DNA from: Arsukibacterium perlucidum DSM 18276
Lineage (GTDB): Bacteria; Pseudomonadota; Gammaproteobacteria; Enterobacterales; Alteromonadaceae
DNA: 64,000 nt
Assembly: GCF_000382165.1 (NCBI RefSeq)
Contig: NZ_KB907707.1
Span: 62,001 to 126,000, forward strand
Direction of reading: 5' to 3'
A program made the translations under genes and the position numbers. The notes beneath the pieces are model-generated. The model did not search any database. It saw only the letters and a list, made by a program, of their open reading frames with translations, and was not told where the DNA came from. The first letter of the stretch is position 1. Each line of letters begins with the position of its first letter. Below, piece by piece: positions 1 through 9,180 of the stretch.

Positions 1-1
1 T

Positions 2-937
2 CCGGCGGTGGTAGAGCCAACGGTGCGGGCCAACCTGACCTTCAGGGTCAGTGGCAAATTAGTCCAGCTTATGGCAAGGCCCGGCCAGCAGGTACAAAAT
101 GGCGAGCTGCTGGCCAGGCTGGATGATACCGATTTTAAACTGAAACTGGATCAGGCTCGTGCCCGTTACGATCTCGCTCAGACCCAGTTTGCCCGGGCTG
201 AACAACTAATCGCCCAAAAACTGGTGTCGCAGGCTGTATTTGACGAATCTAAAGCCCAGTTACAGGTTGCCCAGGCAGATTTGTCCACAGCTGAAACTGC
301 GCTGAGCTACACCCGCTTGCAAGCACCTTTCGCCGGTATTATTTCCCGCTTACTGGTAGACAATCATGAAAACATCGCTGCCCAGCAACCCATCATGGAA
401 CTGCAGGTACGGGATCAGGTTGATGTAGTCATTCAGGTGCCGGAAGATGTGATTTCAAATGTCCGCAAAGATTTCGACTATCAACCTGAAGTGGTGTTCG
501 ATTCCCATCCGATGTACCGCTACCGGGCCCGGATCCGCGAGTGGGATAGCCGCGCTGATCCTGCCACCAACAGTTTTAAAGTGGTATTCAGTATGGCCAC
601 ACCAACTGAATTTAATGTGCTCTCTGGTATGACGGCGAATGTTATTGCCGAAGTCAGTAAAATTAATGCCGCTTATATCGATGCCTTATTTATTCCGGCC
701 AGCGCCATTTTTCTGCCAAACGATGCCACCTTGCGCAGCCAGCAAAGCTATGTCTGGGTGTATAACCCCGAAACTGGCCTGGTTATGCGGCGTGAAGTTA
801 CCGTAAGCAGTTTAACCAGCGCCGGCGCCGCAATCACCGCCGGCCTGACTATGGGAGAGCAAATCGTCACTGCCGGTGTCCAACATCTTAGCGAAGGCCA
901 GCAAGTCAGGCCCTGGGTGCGTGAGCGGGGGCTGTAG
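2..937 (+). CDS. RND efflux periplasmic adaptor (MFP/HlyD family), 5' end missing
   Basis: This is the periplasmic adaptor of a tripartite RND pump, which links the inner-membrane permease to an outer-membrane channel. The reading frame is open to the window edge, so the N-terminus and its signal or lipobox are not visible. What remains shows a lipoyl half (about residues 10-40 of the visible part), an Ala/Gln-rich alpha-hairpin (about 40-95), the second lipoyl half with a GIISRLLVDNHENI stretch, and then beta-barrel and membrane-proximal domains. The next gene, the permease, starts 3 bases after the stop, so the two form an operon. The family is clear. The substrate cannot be told from the sequence. 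Confidence 0.9.
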   Translation, partial: PAVVEPTVRANLTFRVSGKLVQLMARPGQQVQNGELLARLDDTDFKLKLDQARARYDLAQTQFARAEQLIAQKLVSQAVFDESKAQLQVAQADLSTAETALSYTRLQAPFAGIISRLLVDNHENIAAQQPIMELQVRDQVDVVIQVPEDVISNVRKDFDYQPEVVFDSHPMYRYRARIREWDSRADPATNSFKVVFSMATPTEFNVLSGMTANVIAEVSKINAAYIDALFIPASAIFLPNDATLRSQQSYVWVYNPETGLVMRREVTVSSLTSAGAAITAGLTMGEQIVTAGVQHLSEGQQVRPWVRERGL

Positions 938-939
938 CG

Positions 940-3900
940 ATGGATCTTGCCCGTTATTTTATCCGTCAACGCACCTCATCCTGGTTATTTGCCGCAATAT
1001 TATTATTCGGTGGCATAGTGTCTTATCTTGGTCTTGGCCGGTTAGAAGACCCGCAATTTACCTTAAAGCAAGCACTAATCATTACTCAGTATCCCGGTGC
1101 ATCGCCTGTGCAGGTGGAAGAGGAGGTAACTTATCCGCTGGAAAACGCTATTCAGCAGTTACCTTATGTAAAACATGTCAGTTCGGTATCTTCAGCGGGA
1201 TTGTCGCAACTGATGGTTGAAATGCAAGACACCTACCGGGCCAAAGAACTGAAACAAATCTGGGATGAACTGCGCCATAAAGTAAACGACTTACAACCTC
1301 AGTTGCCACCAGGCGTACAAAGCCCGCAAGTTAAGGATGATTTCGGCGACGTTTATGGTATTTTGTATGCAATAAGCGGTGATGGCTACAGTGAAGACGA
1401 GCTGCGTGATTATGTTGATTTTTTGCGTCGTGAACTGGTGTTGGTGCCCAGTGTGGGTAAAGTTGCGGTGGGTGGCATCCAGCAGGAACAGGTTATTGTT
1501 GAAATTTCCCGGCCACGGTTAACCGCGCTGGGTATTGCGCCACAAGCTTTATCAGCCTTGCTGCAAAGCCAGAATATGGTTGCCAATGCCGGCTCTATTA
1601 AAGTCGGGCCGGATCGGCTGCGAATTTATCCTACCGGCGAATTCGAATCAGTTGCTGAACTGGAAAGCCTGATTATTTCCAGCCCTGACTCAAAAGAATT
1701 AATTTATCTGGGCGATGTGGCGCGAGTCTATCGTGAAAATGTCGAGGTGCCCAATCAGCTGATCCGATTTAATGGTCAGAATGCGCTGACCCTTGGGGTC
1801 TCTTTCTCCGGTGGCGTTAACGTGGTTGAAGCCGGAGCTCAGGTGCAGCAGCGTCTGGCTGAACTGGAATACAATAAACCGGTGGGCATTACTCTGCATA
1901 CCATCTATAACCAGCCTGATGAGGTAGCGAATTCGGTTAGCGGCTTTATTATTAACCTGGCTGCAGCAGTGGCTATCGTTATCATAGTCCTGCTGGTATT
2001 TATGGGCTTACGGAGCGGTATTTTAATTGGTGGTATTTTACTGCTGACGGTACTGGGTACCTTTATTTTTATGCGGCAAATGAATATCGAGCTGCAGCGG
2101 GTGTCACTGGGGGCACTGATTATTGCCCTGGGTATGCTGGTAGATAATGCCATTGTGATCACTGAAGGTATTCTGATAGGTATGCAGCGCCGCTTAAAGC
2201 TGGCAGATGCTGCCAGTTTAATCGTCAGGCAAACGCAGTGGCCTTTGCTGGGGGCGACGATAATCGCCATTGCAGCTTTTGCACCCATCGGTTTATCCAG
2301 TGATGCCACCGGTGAATTTGCCGGTAGTCTGTTCTGGGTATTATTGGTTTCGTTACTGCTTAGCTGGGTTACTGCTATTACGCTGACGCCATTTTTTGCC
2401 AGCATGTTGTTTAAAGACAAGGTGCAACCTGCTGACAGTGAGCCGGAACAGTTGTACCAAGGTGTTATTTTTACCTTATACCGCAAAACCCTGTTGTTGG
2501 CGCTGCGCTACCGGCTGGCGACGTATTTGCTGACAGCCATCTTGCTGCTGACCGCGGTGGTTGGCTTTGGTAATGTCAAACAGGTGTTTTTCCCCCCCTC
2601 TAACACCCCTATTTTTCTGGTTGATCTATGGCAGCCCGAGGGCACCGATATTCGCCATGCCAGTGCCGATGCTGTTCAGTTGATGAATTACCTTTCCAGT
2701 CTGGATGGGGTAAGTCATGTTACCAGTACCAGCGGCCGCGGTGCAGAGCGCTTTATGCTGACCTATCAGCCAGAGAAAAGTTTTGCCGCCTACAGCCAGC
2801 TGATTGTTCGGGCTAAACAACGTGAACAATTGCCAGAATTAATGCAGCAAACCCGCAATTTCATTACAGAACAGTTACCCAGACTGCAGCATAAGTTATT
2901 GCAACTGGAAGTCGGTCCCTCTACCCCGGCAAAAATTGAAGCCCGGTTCAGTGGTGGTGATCCGGATGTGCTTAGAACATTAGCAGAGCAAGCTAAAACA
3001 ATTTTGCTGGCTGACGGCCGGGCGATCAGTGTCAGGGATAATTGGCGGCAGCGGGCAAAAGTGATCCGGCCCCGTTTTAATGAAGCAATGGCCCGGCGGG
3101 CAGGGATCAGTAAACAAGATATCGATGAAGTACTGCTCACCAGTATGGCAGGGCGCACTGTCGGAATTTATCGGGACGGCACCCATTTGCTGCCTATAGT
3201 TGCCCGGTCACCGCTGGCCGAGCGGGATAATCTGGATGCGTTGTACGATCTTCAGGTATATAGCAATAAATTGCAGCGATATGTGCCGATAACTCAGGTT
3301 GTTACCGGTTTTGATTTGGTGTGGGAAGATGCGCAGATCCAACGGCGGGACCGCAAGCGAACCATTACCGTAATGGCCGATCATGATAATTTAACCGACG
3401 ATACCGCTTCAGCTTTGCAGGCCAGGGTGCAGGCAGAGATTGAAGCTATACCGCTACCTACCGGCTATTTCCTGAGTTGGGGCGGTGAGTATGAAGCGCA
3501 GCAAAAAGCCCAAACTGCGTTGTTTAGTTCGTTACCGCTGGGCTATCTGATGATGTTCATCGTCACCGTATTGCTGTTTAATTCACTGCGCAGTGCGCTG
3601 GTGATCTGGGCTTGTGTGCCCCTGGCGATCATCGGGGTTAGTTTTGGTTTGCTGTTGTTAGGTGCGCCTTTTGGCTTTATTGCCTTACTGGGCTTTTTAA
3701 GTTTATCCGGCATGCTGATTAAAAACTGCATTGTGCTGGTTGAACAAATAAAACTGGAGCTCAGTGAAGGCAAGGCAGCGTTTGATGCTGTATTTGACAG
3801 TGCGGTCAGCCGGGTTCGTCCGGTTGCAATGGCCGCTATTACCACTATCCTGGGGATGATTCCGTTGCTTGGTGACGTATTTTTTGCCAGTCTGGCGGTA

Positions 3901-3999
3901 GTCATTATGTTTGGACTGGGCTTTGCAACCCTGCTAACGCTGCTGTTTTTGCCAGTGCTGTATTGCAGCATGTTTAATATCAAAACAAGTCAGAATTAA
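940..3999 (+). CDS. RND efflux permease (AcrB/HAE1-like)
   Basis: Inner-membrane proton-driven pump of 1019 residues, full length for the family. The first TM helix is at about residues 10-30, followed by a large periplasmic porter domain, TM helices 2-6 (about 335-490), a second periplasmic loop and TM helices 8-12 (about 870-1010). TM4 carries LGMLVDNAIV, with Asp near residue 400 followed by Asn rather than the DD pair of AcrB. The TM10 region carries MLIKNCIV, whose Lys near 925 matches the relay lysine. It directly follows its adaptor gene. No outer-membrane factor is in view and may lie upstream. Substrate is unknown (drug, solvent or metabolite). It is followed by a strong terminator. 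Confidence 0.93.
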   Translation: MDLARYFIRQRTSSWLFAAILLFGGIVSYLGLGRLEDPQFTLKQALIITQYPGASPVQVEEEVTYPLENAIQQLPYVKHVSSVSSAGLSQLMVEMQDTYRAKELKQIWDELRHKVNDLQPQLPPGVQSPQVKDDFGDVYGILYAISGDGYSEDELRDYVDFLRRELVLVPSVGKVAVGGIQQEQVIVEISRPRLTALGIAPQALSALLQSQNMVANAGSIKVGPDRLRIYPTGEFESVAELESLIISSPDSKELIYLGDVARVYRENVEVPNQLIRFNGQNALTLGVSFSGGVNVVEAGAQVQQRLAELEYNKPVGITLHTIYNQPDEVANSVSGFIINLAAAVAIVIIVLLVFMGLRSGILIGGILLLTVLGTFIFMRQMNIELQRVSLGALIIALGMLVDNAIVITEGILIGMQRRLKLADAASLIVRQTQWPLLGATIIAIAAFAPIGLSSDATGEFAGSLFWVLLVSLLLSWVTAITLTPFFASMLFKDKVQPADSEPEQLYQGVIFTLYRKTLLLALRYRLATYLLTAILLLTAVVGFGNVKQVFFPPSNTPIFLVDLWQPEGTDIRHASADAVQLMNYLSSLDGVSHVTSTSGRGAERFMLTYQPEKSFAAYSQLIVRAKQREQLPELMQQTRNFITEQLPRLQHKLLQLEVGPSTPAKIEARFSGGDPDVLRTLAEQAKTILLADGRAISVRDNWRQRAKVIRPRFNEAMARRAGISKQDIDEVLLTSMAGRTVGIYRDGTHLLPIVARSPLAERDNLDALYDLQVYSNKLQRYVPITQVVTGFDLVWEDAQIQRRDRKRTITVMADHDNLTDDTASALQARVQAEIEAIPLPTGYFLSWGGEYEAQQKAQTALFSSLPLGYLMMFIVTVLLFNSLRSALVIWACVPLAIIGVSFGLLLLGAPFGFIALLGFLSLSGMLIKNCIVLVEQIKLELSEGKAAFDAVFDSAVSRVRPVAMAAITTILGMIPLLGDVFFASLAVVIMFGLGFATLLTLLFLPVLYCSMFNIKTSQN

Positions 4000-4031
4000 T
4001 ACGAGCAATCGATTAAACTTTTGCCAGAACA

Positions 4032-4065
4032 AAAAGCCCCGCCGGTTTGCACCGGCGGGGCTTTT
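4032..4065. terminator. Bidirectional intrinsic terminator between the RND permease and EF-G genes
   Basis: A 14-base arm (AAAAGCCCCGCCGG) pairs perfectly with CCGGCGGGGCTTTT around a 6-base loop. The A-run on one side and T-run on the other suit both converging genes. Confidence 0.9.
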
Positions 4066-4082
4066 AAAAAAACGCTTACTGC

Positions 4083-6182
4083 TTAGTTTTTAGCAGCGGC
4101 AGCTTTCTTTTCTTTTTCTTTCTGGATAACCGCTTCAGCTACGTTAGTCGGGCACGGTGAGTAGTGCGAGAATTCCATAGAGAACTGACCACGGCCAGAT
4201 GTCATAGTACGCAGTGTACTGATGTAACCGAACATTTCTGACAGTGGTACGTCAGCTTTAATTCGTACGCCAGTAACGCCTGCTTCCTGTCCAGAGATCA
4301 TGCCGCGACGACGGTTTAAGTCACCGATAACATCACCAACGTGGTCTTCAGGGGTGAATACGTCAACTTTCATGATTGGCTCAAGCAGTTGCGCGCCAGC
4401 TTTTGGAATTGACTGACGGAAAGCGCCTTTAGCAGCGATTTCAAACGCGATTGCTGATGAGTCAACGGCGTGGAAACCACCGTCGAATACTTCAATTTCC
4501 ACGTCTAATACCGGGAAGCCAGCCAGGGTACCGGTCGACATCATTGACTCAAAGCCTTTCTCGATAGCAGGCATAAATTCTTTTGGAACGCTACCACCAA
4601 CAACAGTTGATTTGAAAGTGAAGCCTGAATTCTGCTCGCCCGGACGAATGCGGTAATCAATTTTACCGTACTGACCTGAACCACCAGATTGTTTCTTGTG
4701 GGTGTAGCTATCTTCGATTTCGCGGGTAATGGTTTCGCGGTAAGCAACCTGCGGCTGGCCTACCACTAATTCCACGCCGTAAGTACGCTTTAAGATATCT
4801 ACTTTAATATCTAAGTGTAATTCACCCATACCTTTCAGGATGGTTTCACCTGAGTCAACATCAGTTTCAACCCGGAAGGTTGGATCTTCAGCAACCATCT
4901 TACCGATAGCGATACCCATCTTCTCAACTGAACCTTTGTCTTTTGGTGTAACAGAGATAGAAATTACCGGCTCTGGGAATACCATTGGCTCAAGGGTACA
5001 AGGGTGCTTAGGATCACACAGGGTGTGACCAGTCTGGGTGTTGTTCTTCATGCCTACTAAGGCGATGATGTCACCAGCCTGAGCACTGGTCAGGTCGATA
5101 CGGTCATTGGCGTACATTTCAACCATCCGGCCAATACGCTCGGTTTTACCGGTGAATGAGTTCAGGATGGTATCACCCTTGTTCAGAACACCAGAGTAAA
5201 TCCGGATAAAGGTCAGGGCGCCGAAACGGTCATCCATGATTTTAAATGCTAAGGCACGGAATGGCTCATCAGCAGATACGATAGCGTGCTGGCCGTTTTC
5301 GTTGCCTTCTTCGTCAGTCAGTGGCTGTGGAATAACTTCAGTTGGACTTGGAAGATAATCAACAACGGCATCTAACAGTAACTGCATACCTTTGTTTTTA
5401 AAGGCTGAACCACAGTAAGTCGGGAAGAACGCCAGGTCACGACAACCTTTACGGATACAACGCTGAATGTCTTCGATAGACGGCTCTTCGCCATCCATAT
5501 ATGCCATTAACAGGTCGTCATCTTGTTCCAAGGCCGTCTCGATTAGCTGAGTACGGTACATTTCTACGTCATCAGCCATATCAGCTGGTACGTCGGTAAT
5601 TTCGTAGTTTTCTGGCTGGCCGGTTTCATCCCAGACGTAAGCTTTCTGGGTTAACAGGTCAACAACGCCAGAGAAGGTATCTTCACGGCCGATAGGCAAA
5701 GTCATGATCAACGGGTTAGCGCCCAGTACTTTCTTAACCTGTTCAGTAACACGAATAAAGTCAGCGCCGATACGGTCCAGTTTGTTTACGAAAATCAAAC
5801 GTGATACTTCAGCATCGTTAGCATAACGCCAGTTGGTTTCTGACTGAGGTTCAACACCGCCAGAACCACAGAACACACCAATACCACCGTCCAGTACTTT
5901 TAATGAACGGTAAACTTCAACGGTGAAGTCAACGTGGCCCGGGGTATCGATAACGTTGAAGCGGTAGCCTTTCCAGAAACAGCTTACCGCTGCTGACTGG
6001 ATAGTTATACCACGCTCTGCTTCCTGCTCCATAAAGTCGGTAGTAGATTCACCTTCGTGAACTTCACCTAACTTATGAATTTTACCGGTCAGTTTCAGGA
6101 TACGCTCGGTAGTAGTGGTTTTGCCGGCATCAACGTGGGCGAAGATACCAATGTTTCTGTATAAGGATAAATCTGCTGACAT
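4083..6182 (-). CDS. fusA: Elongation factor G, second-type paralogue (EF-G2)
   Basis: Translational GTPase of 699 residues that drives ribosome translocation and/or recycling. G1 is HVDAGKT (residues 16-22), G3 is DTPGHVD (79-85) and G4 is NKLD (133-136). Domains II-V follow, with a Lys/Ala-rich tail. The N-terminus and the [16 protein letters not shown] stretch match the second EF-G type that many marine gammaproteobacteria carry besides the str-operon copy. Consistent with this, the gene stands alone here without rpsL, rpsG or tuf. Whether it does elongation, recycling or both cannot be read from sequence. A candidate promoter lies just upstream and the gene ends at the bidirectional terminator. 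Confidence 0.93.
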   Translation of the reverse strand: MSADLSLYRNIGIFAHVDAGKTTTTERILKLTGKIHKLGEVHEGESTTDFMEQEAERGITIQSAAVSCFWKGYRFNVIDTPGHVDFTVEVYRSLKVLDGGIGVFCGSGGVEPQSETNWRYANDAEVSRLIFVNKLDRIGADFIRVTEQVKKVLGANPLIMTLPIGREDTFSGVVDLLTQKAYVWDETGQPENYEITDVPADMADDVEMYRTQLIETALEQDDDLLMAYMDGEEPSIEDIQRCIRKGCRDLAFFPTYCGSAFKNKGMQLLLDAVVDYLPSPTEVIPQPLTDEEGNENGQHAIVSADEPFRALAFKIMDDRFGALTFIRIYSGVLNKGDTILNSFTGKTERIGRMVEMYANDRIDLTSAQAGDIIALVGMKNNTQTGHTLCDPKHPCTLEPMVFPEPVISISVTPKDKGSVEKMGIAIGKMVAEDPTFRVETDVDSGETILKGMGELHLDIKVDILKRTYGVELVVGQPQVAYRETITREIEDSYTHKKQSGGSGQYGKIDYRIRPGEQNSGFTFKSTVVGGSVPKEFMPAIEKGFESMMSTGTLAGFPVLDVEIEVFDGGFHAVDSSAIAFEIAAKGAFRQSIPKAGAQLLEPIMKVDVFTPEDHVGDVIGDLNRRRGMISGQEAGVTGVRIKADVPLSEMFGYISTLRTMTSGRGQFSMEFSHYSPCPTNVAEAVIQKEKEKKAAAAKN

Positions 6183-6220
6183 AGTAATCTCAATAAGCTA
6201 GGGTTTGAAAATAGTGCGAC

Positions 6221-6249
6221 AATATACAGGATTTTAAAAAGATTTGCAG
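6221..6249 (-). promoter_or_regulatory. Candidate sigma-70 promoter for the EF-G gene
   Basis: On the minus strand, CTGCAA (weak -35, at 6244-6249) is separated by 17 bases from TATATT (-10, at 6221-6226). It lies about 40 bases upstream of the start codon. The -10 is good and the -35 poor, so this is inference. Confidence 0.4.
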
Positions 6250-6256
6250 GGAAAAA

Positions 6257-6460
6257 ATGTTGTCGGCTGTTAAATTTTTATCCATGCTGTCAAAGCAGAC
6301 GTACAGCCGCTGCCGGCCTCTTTACCTGGAAACCGGCGCAATGGATTTTTTCCTGCCAGCCCGCACCTTGTACCAAAGCGCGGGCTTCGATTATTGCCGC
6401 CCGTTCGCCGATTACCAGGAAGACCCGAATAGTATGTTTATGACAAAAGTGCTGCGCTAA
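6257..6460 (+). pseudogene. C-terminal remnant of a GNAT acetyltransferase
   Basis: The last 45 or so codons read [20 protein letters not shown], then [20 protein letters not shown] and a short tail. This is the typical C-terminal third of a small GNAT N-acetyltransferase, in which LETG and the GF...PF.DY..DPNS.FMT motif follow the acetyl-CoA site. The N-terminal two thirds, including the pantothenate-binding loop, are absent: upstream is only the EF-G promoter region. The first 20 codons of the open frame do not look like the family. The fragment is therefore most likely a decayed gene, with the left part lost at a rearrangement next to EF-G. A functional 67-residue peptide is unlikely. Confidence 0.6.
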
Positions 6461-6550
6461 ATTAAAGCTCGCGGACAAAGTATAACAGCGTGATTAGCCA
6501 AGATGCGGTTTCTGATGCATAATTATGCTTTATTTGATGTTGAGGTCGAT

Positions 6551-6757
6551 ATGCGTACTACCGTAACGATTGACGATGAGTTATATCAGCAGGCATTGGC
6601 GCTGGCTGAGCCAAATTTGGACAAGGCAGAATTATTTCGTGAGGCTATTAAAACCTATATTAGGGTACAAGCGGCCCGCAGGCTGGCTGCACTCGGCGGT
6701 ACTGCACCCGATATGCCGCAACCTAAGCGCCGACGTGCAGAGCCCGCCGGGTCATGA
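6551..6757 (+). CDS. vapB: VapB-type antitoxin (ribbon-helix-helix)
   Basis: Antitoxin of 68 residues. The start MRTTVTIDDELYQQALALAE is the classic strand-helix beginning of the VapB/DUF2191 ribbon-helix-helix fold, which binds its own promoter. The basic, Pro-rich C-terminus (PQPKRRRAEP) would wrap the toxin. A start 16 codons upstream is open, but GAGG at 6542-6545 lies 5 bases before the ATG chosen here, and the extra residues are unlike the family. The gene overlaps the toxin gene by 4 bases (ATGA), so the two are translated together. VapB/VapC complexes usually repress their own operon. Confidence 0.88.
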   Translation: MRTTVTIDDELYQQALALAEPNLDKAELFREAIKTYIRVQAARRLAALGGTAPDMPQPKRRRAEPAGS

Positions 6758-7134
6758 GTGTATTAGTTGATACATCGGTATGGGTTGGTCACTTCCGGCA
6801 GCACAATGTGGTTCTGGCAAAGTTGCTGGAGACAGATCAGGTTTTAACCCATCCGCTTATTGTGTTAGAACTTGCCTGTGGTACACCGCCTGCACCTCGT
6901 CAGCGAACGTTGGCAGCGTTGCGCCTGTTACGCCAGGCGCAGCAGCCGGCGTTACAGGAAGTAGCTGACTTCATTGAACGCGAACAACTCTATAACCAGG
7001 GGTGCGGCTCGGTTGATATGATATTGCTGTGTGCATCCTTACTGACCCCGGGCACTACCCTCTGGACACAAGACAAAAGTCTGCTGCAGTTAGCCCGGCG
7101 TTTTAACATAGAGTTTTCTGAATATGACCATTAG
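6754..7134 (+). CDS. vapC: VapC-type PIN-domain RNase toxin
   Basis: PIN-domain endoribonuclease of 126 residues, full length. The acidic metal-binding residues are in place: Asp6 (VDTSVW), Glu39 (VLELACG), Asp88 (GSVDMILL) and Asp107 (WTQDKSL). Family members cleave tRNA or rRNA when the antitoxin is lost, but the target here is unknown. The start overlaps the vapB stop by 4 bases. The last 11 bases overlap the next gene, a SnoaL-like protein, so three genes share one transcript. All catalytic residues are present, so the toxin should be active. Confidence 0.9.
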   Translation: MSVLVDTSVWVGHFRQHNVVLAKLLETDQVLTHPLIVLELACGTPPAPRQRTLAALRLLRQAQQPALQEVADFIEREQLYNQGCGSVDMILLCASLLTPGTTLWTQDKSLLQLARRFNIEFSEYDH

Positions 7135-7462
7135 TACAGACCCAGTGCAGCGACAACTTGATGCTTACAACGCCAAAGATTTAACCGCCTTTATCGCTTG
7201 CTACCATCAAGAAATTGCCATTTATCGCATGCCAGCCACTGCGCCAACTCTGGTTGGTCGCGATGCATTGGCAGAGTTTTACGCCACCCAACGCTTTACC
7301 ATAGTTGCGCTGCGCGCGGAGGTACTAAACAGAATGGTGGTCGGCAACAAGGTAATAGATCACGAAAGGGTATTCGGCATGGCCGACCAGCCTTATGACG
7401 TTGTGGTGGTTTACGAAGTGCAAGACGGCTTAATCCTTAATGCCTGGTTTTACGGGACATAG
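7124..7462 (+). CDS. SnoaL-like / NTF2-fold protein
   Basis: Protein of 112 residues with the cone-shaped NTF2/SnoaL pattern. It has an N-terminal helix (VQRQLDAYNAKDLTAFIACY), a short PTLVGRDALAEFYA segment, and a curved sheet ending in YEVQDGLILNAWFY. Such proteins are cytoplasmic and act as small-molecule isomerases, hydrolases or binding proteins. No catalytic Asp/His pair can be assigned with confidence. The start codon lies inside the end of vapC, 11 bases before its stop and in another frame, so it is probably translated by coupling. It is not a standard part of VapBC modules, and a link to toxin control is speculation. Confidence 0.8.
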   Translation: MTISTDPVQRQLDAYNAKDLTAFIACYHQEIAIYRMPATAPTLVGRDALAEFYATQRFTIVALRAEVLNRMVVGNKVIDHERVFGMADQPYDVVVVYEVQDGLILNAWFYGT

Positions 7463-7947
7463 ATTTATTGTTTATACAGGCGGTGCAAAACCTCGCCAGG
7501 AAAATTTTACTGAAGTTTAAAGAGCAGAATAGCTTTGATTAACAATAATATGCTGTTAGTTTCTATCATAAATGAAGGACAGATTGGGGGGAGTCCAGTA
7601 TGGCTCCATTACCGAAGCGGTGTTTATCGAGAGAACAAATTACGCTTATAAAAAAGTGGGCGGGGGATAAATTAGCAAGTAAACTTTAATAATTGGTTGA
7701 ACCCAGACTTTTAGAAACGAAACTCTCAACTAACCAGTGCTGCAAGCCCAGTATTATGGGTTAAGAAAGTTGTTTTTAGATTGGGTCATTTATAAAGTGG
7801 AGCCTGAAACTTTATCGGATTTACAAGCTAACTAGGGCATTCGATCCCAACAAGTTACTCTTATGTATGGCGAACCTTAGCCAAACCGCGGAGTTAACAA
7901 GTAAAACGATTTAATTTATTCGCATTTACATGCGAACAAGGAAAAAA
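7463..7947. other. 485-base stretch without a convincing gene; two short protein-like fragments
   Basis: The stretch is visibly AT-richer than its surroundings and shows no RNA gene or insertion sequence. Two short open frames stand out. One at 7600-7689 encodes 29 residues (MAPLPKRCLSREQITLIKKW and a 9-residue tail) and has GGAG about 7 bases upstream; the wording recalls the C-terminal segment of some c-type cytochrome domains, but there is no CxxCH. The other at 7737-7835 encodes 32 residues containing YYGLRKLFLDWVIYKVEPET. Neither can be assigned. They look like debris of decayed genes, or may be chance. Confidence 0.4.
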
Positions 7948-8205
7948 ATGGATATAGAGTTGTATGACTTCAATGACCACATGGAATCAATTGAATGGAT
8001 TAATAGTCTGCCAAGGGGACTTGTCAGCGAGCAAATAGATCTCAGGCACTCGGCGGTTAGCATTACAAAGAAAGAAGGGGGATACATAATTTATGTTGGC
8101 CCTAAAAATGCTGAAGAGGGTGGGGATGGCATTATGATTACACTGGATGAAAATTTTAAACTTGTAGAATATGTAATCGAAAGACTAGAACCTCTTCCGC
8201 GTTAA
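7948..8205 (+). CDS. Hypothetical 85-residue acidic protein
   Basis: I do not recognise this protein. It starts MDIELYDFNDHMESIEWINS, is acidic, has no membrane segment or signal peptide, and looks like a small alpha/beta fold with strands at GGYIIYVG and GIMITLD and a closing LVEYVIERLEPLPR. The ATG at 7948 is preferred over one 18 bases upstream because AAGGA lies 5 bases before it. It stands alone in the accessory patch, with a gene-poor stretch before it and a convergent gene after. Size and charge would suit an immunity or antitoxin-like protein, but no partner is visible, so no function is proposed. Confidence 0.6.
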   Translation: MDIELYDFNDHMESIEWINSLPRGLVSEQIDLRHSAVSITKKEGGYIIYVGPKNAEEGGDGIMITLDENFKLVEYVIERLEPLPR

Positions 8206-8296
8206 CGTTTCACTAGTCAGTGCCGCGTTGCCAGTTGTTTTGATAGTTGTCAGCTAAAATACTTGTGCAATATTGATAAGCCTTTAGGCATTTTTG

Positions 8297-9019
8297 CTAT
8301 TTTAACAAGCCTTTAAGCCATTTCCAGCAAGTTAACGTAATTTGTCTGATGTTTACCGGAATTAATACCAGCAGGGCGCTACCTTGGGCGAAAGAAGGGT
8401 TTACCCGACAATAAAAGGCTATTTCTGCTTTTTCGCTCGCTTTTAATCTGCTGATTTCGTCGTCACTATAATTTGTGGCGCGGCTAACGATTTTTAAACA
8501 GCGTAGCTGTTGCCACGGGCTGGGTTCTGCACTGGGTTCTGTATCTGAAACCAGCGATTGGTAGAGCAGTTTATCCTGTTGGCTCATGTCAGGATTAGGG
8601 TAAATAAAGGCTAATCTTTTACCTATAGCCCGATACATCGCCGGGCTTAACATGGTATCCAGATAATAGACTTTTCGGTTCAAATGGCACAACCAGGTTT
8701 TAACCGCCCAGACAAAAGAAAAGGCAAAGGTATTGTTGTTGCCCCGATAGCGGGAAAGAAACGCTGCTGATGCTCCCATCACTATGCTGTTGTGGACATC
8801 TTTGCTAAACGTCAGCAAACAATAACCGACGAGTTGCCCGTTCTGGTAAAACAGCCTGACACATCGCTGGTAATAATGGTTACTTTCAAAATAATGGTTG
8901 AAATACCATTCAGCGTCGACGCCTTTAAAGCTGGATGCGATCAAGGCTGTGATCTGTTTTGTCTCGCTGGTGTTTAGCCAGTTTTTTCCAGTTACTCTAT
9001 CGATTTGGACGTTTTGCAT
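8297..9019 (-). CDS. Conserved hypothetical protein, possibly GNAT-like
   Basis: A 240-residue protein, counting from the ATG at 9019. A GTG 51 bases upstream is also open, but it would add a short hydrophobic Cys-rich lead. The middle (LFYQNGQLVGYCLLTFS, then a strand-helix ending RYRGNNNTFAFSFV) resembles the central strand and acetyl-CoA loop of GNAT folds, though the Q/RxxGxG/A motif is not clean. The second half (YYLDTMLSPAMYRAIGKRL) recalls no family I can name. It ends in a hydrophobic, basic CWKWLKGLLK. It is transcribed away from rimO and separated from it by a terminator. Function unknown; the GNAT suggestion is tentative. Confidence 0.55.
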   Translation of the reverse strand: MQNVQIDRVTGKNWLNTSETKQITALIASSFKGVDAEWYFNHYFESNHYYQRCVRLFYQNGQLVGYCLLTFSKDVHNSIVMGASAAFLSRYRGNNNTFAFSFVWAVKTWLCHLNRKVYYLDTMLSPAMYRAIGKRLAFIYPNPDMSQQDKLLYQSLVSDTEPSAEPSPWQQLRCLKIVSRATNYSDDEISRLKASEKAEIAFYCRVNPSFAQGSALLVLIPVNIRQITLTCWKWLKGLLK

Positions 9020-9131
9020 ATCAGCACCGCAAATTAAAACAATAACACAGCAGCCTGGTGGCAAAAACACAGATTATTTGTCTGTTGGTTTTCGCTGTTT
9101 CGTTAAATGTTATCGTTATTGCTACAGACAA

Positions 9132-9159
9132 AAAACAGGCAGCCGAGGCTGCCTGTTTT
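9132..9159 (-). terminator. Intrinsic terminator downstream of rimO
   Basis: The 12-base arm AAAACAGGCAGC pairs perfectly with GCTGCCTGTTTT around a CGAG loop, about 20 bases past the rimO stop. Read on the minus strand it ends in a T-run. Confidence 0.85.
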
Positions 9160-9180
9160 ATTTAACGCTTAATTAATTTA

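Noticed and set aside
1905-2486. 193-codon open frame on the minus strand inside the RND permease gene
   Set aside because: It is antisense to an intact, well-conserved gene, with low-complexity Ile/Ser/Thr/Pro-rich composition typical of a shadow frame.
7919-7936. Inverted repeat TTCGCAT-ttac-ATGCGAA before the 85-residue gene
   Set aside because: Seven-base arms with a short loop are expected many times by chance in 64 kb, and it is not placed in a recognisable promoter.
7463-8296. Possible integron cassette (small orphan gene with GTTAAC-like sequences around it)
   Set aside because: I looked for attC-type paired core sites flanking a folded repeat and found no matching RYYYAAC/GTTRRRY pair, and no integrase is in the window.
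8270-8330. Repeated AAGCCTTTA-like words after the 85-residue gene
   Set aside because: The second copy is the coding end of the minus-strand gene; the hairpin it could form has only a three-base GC stem.
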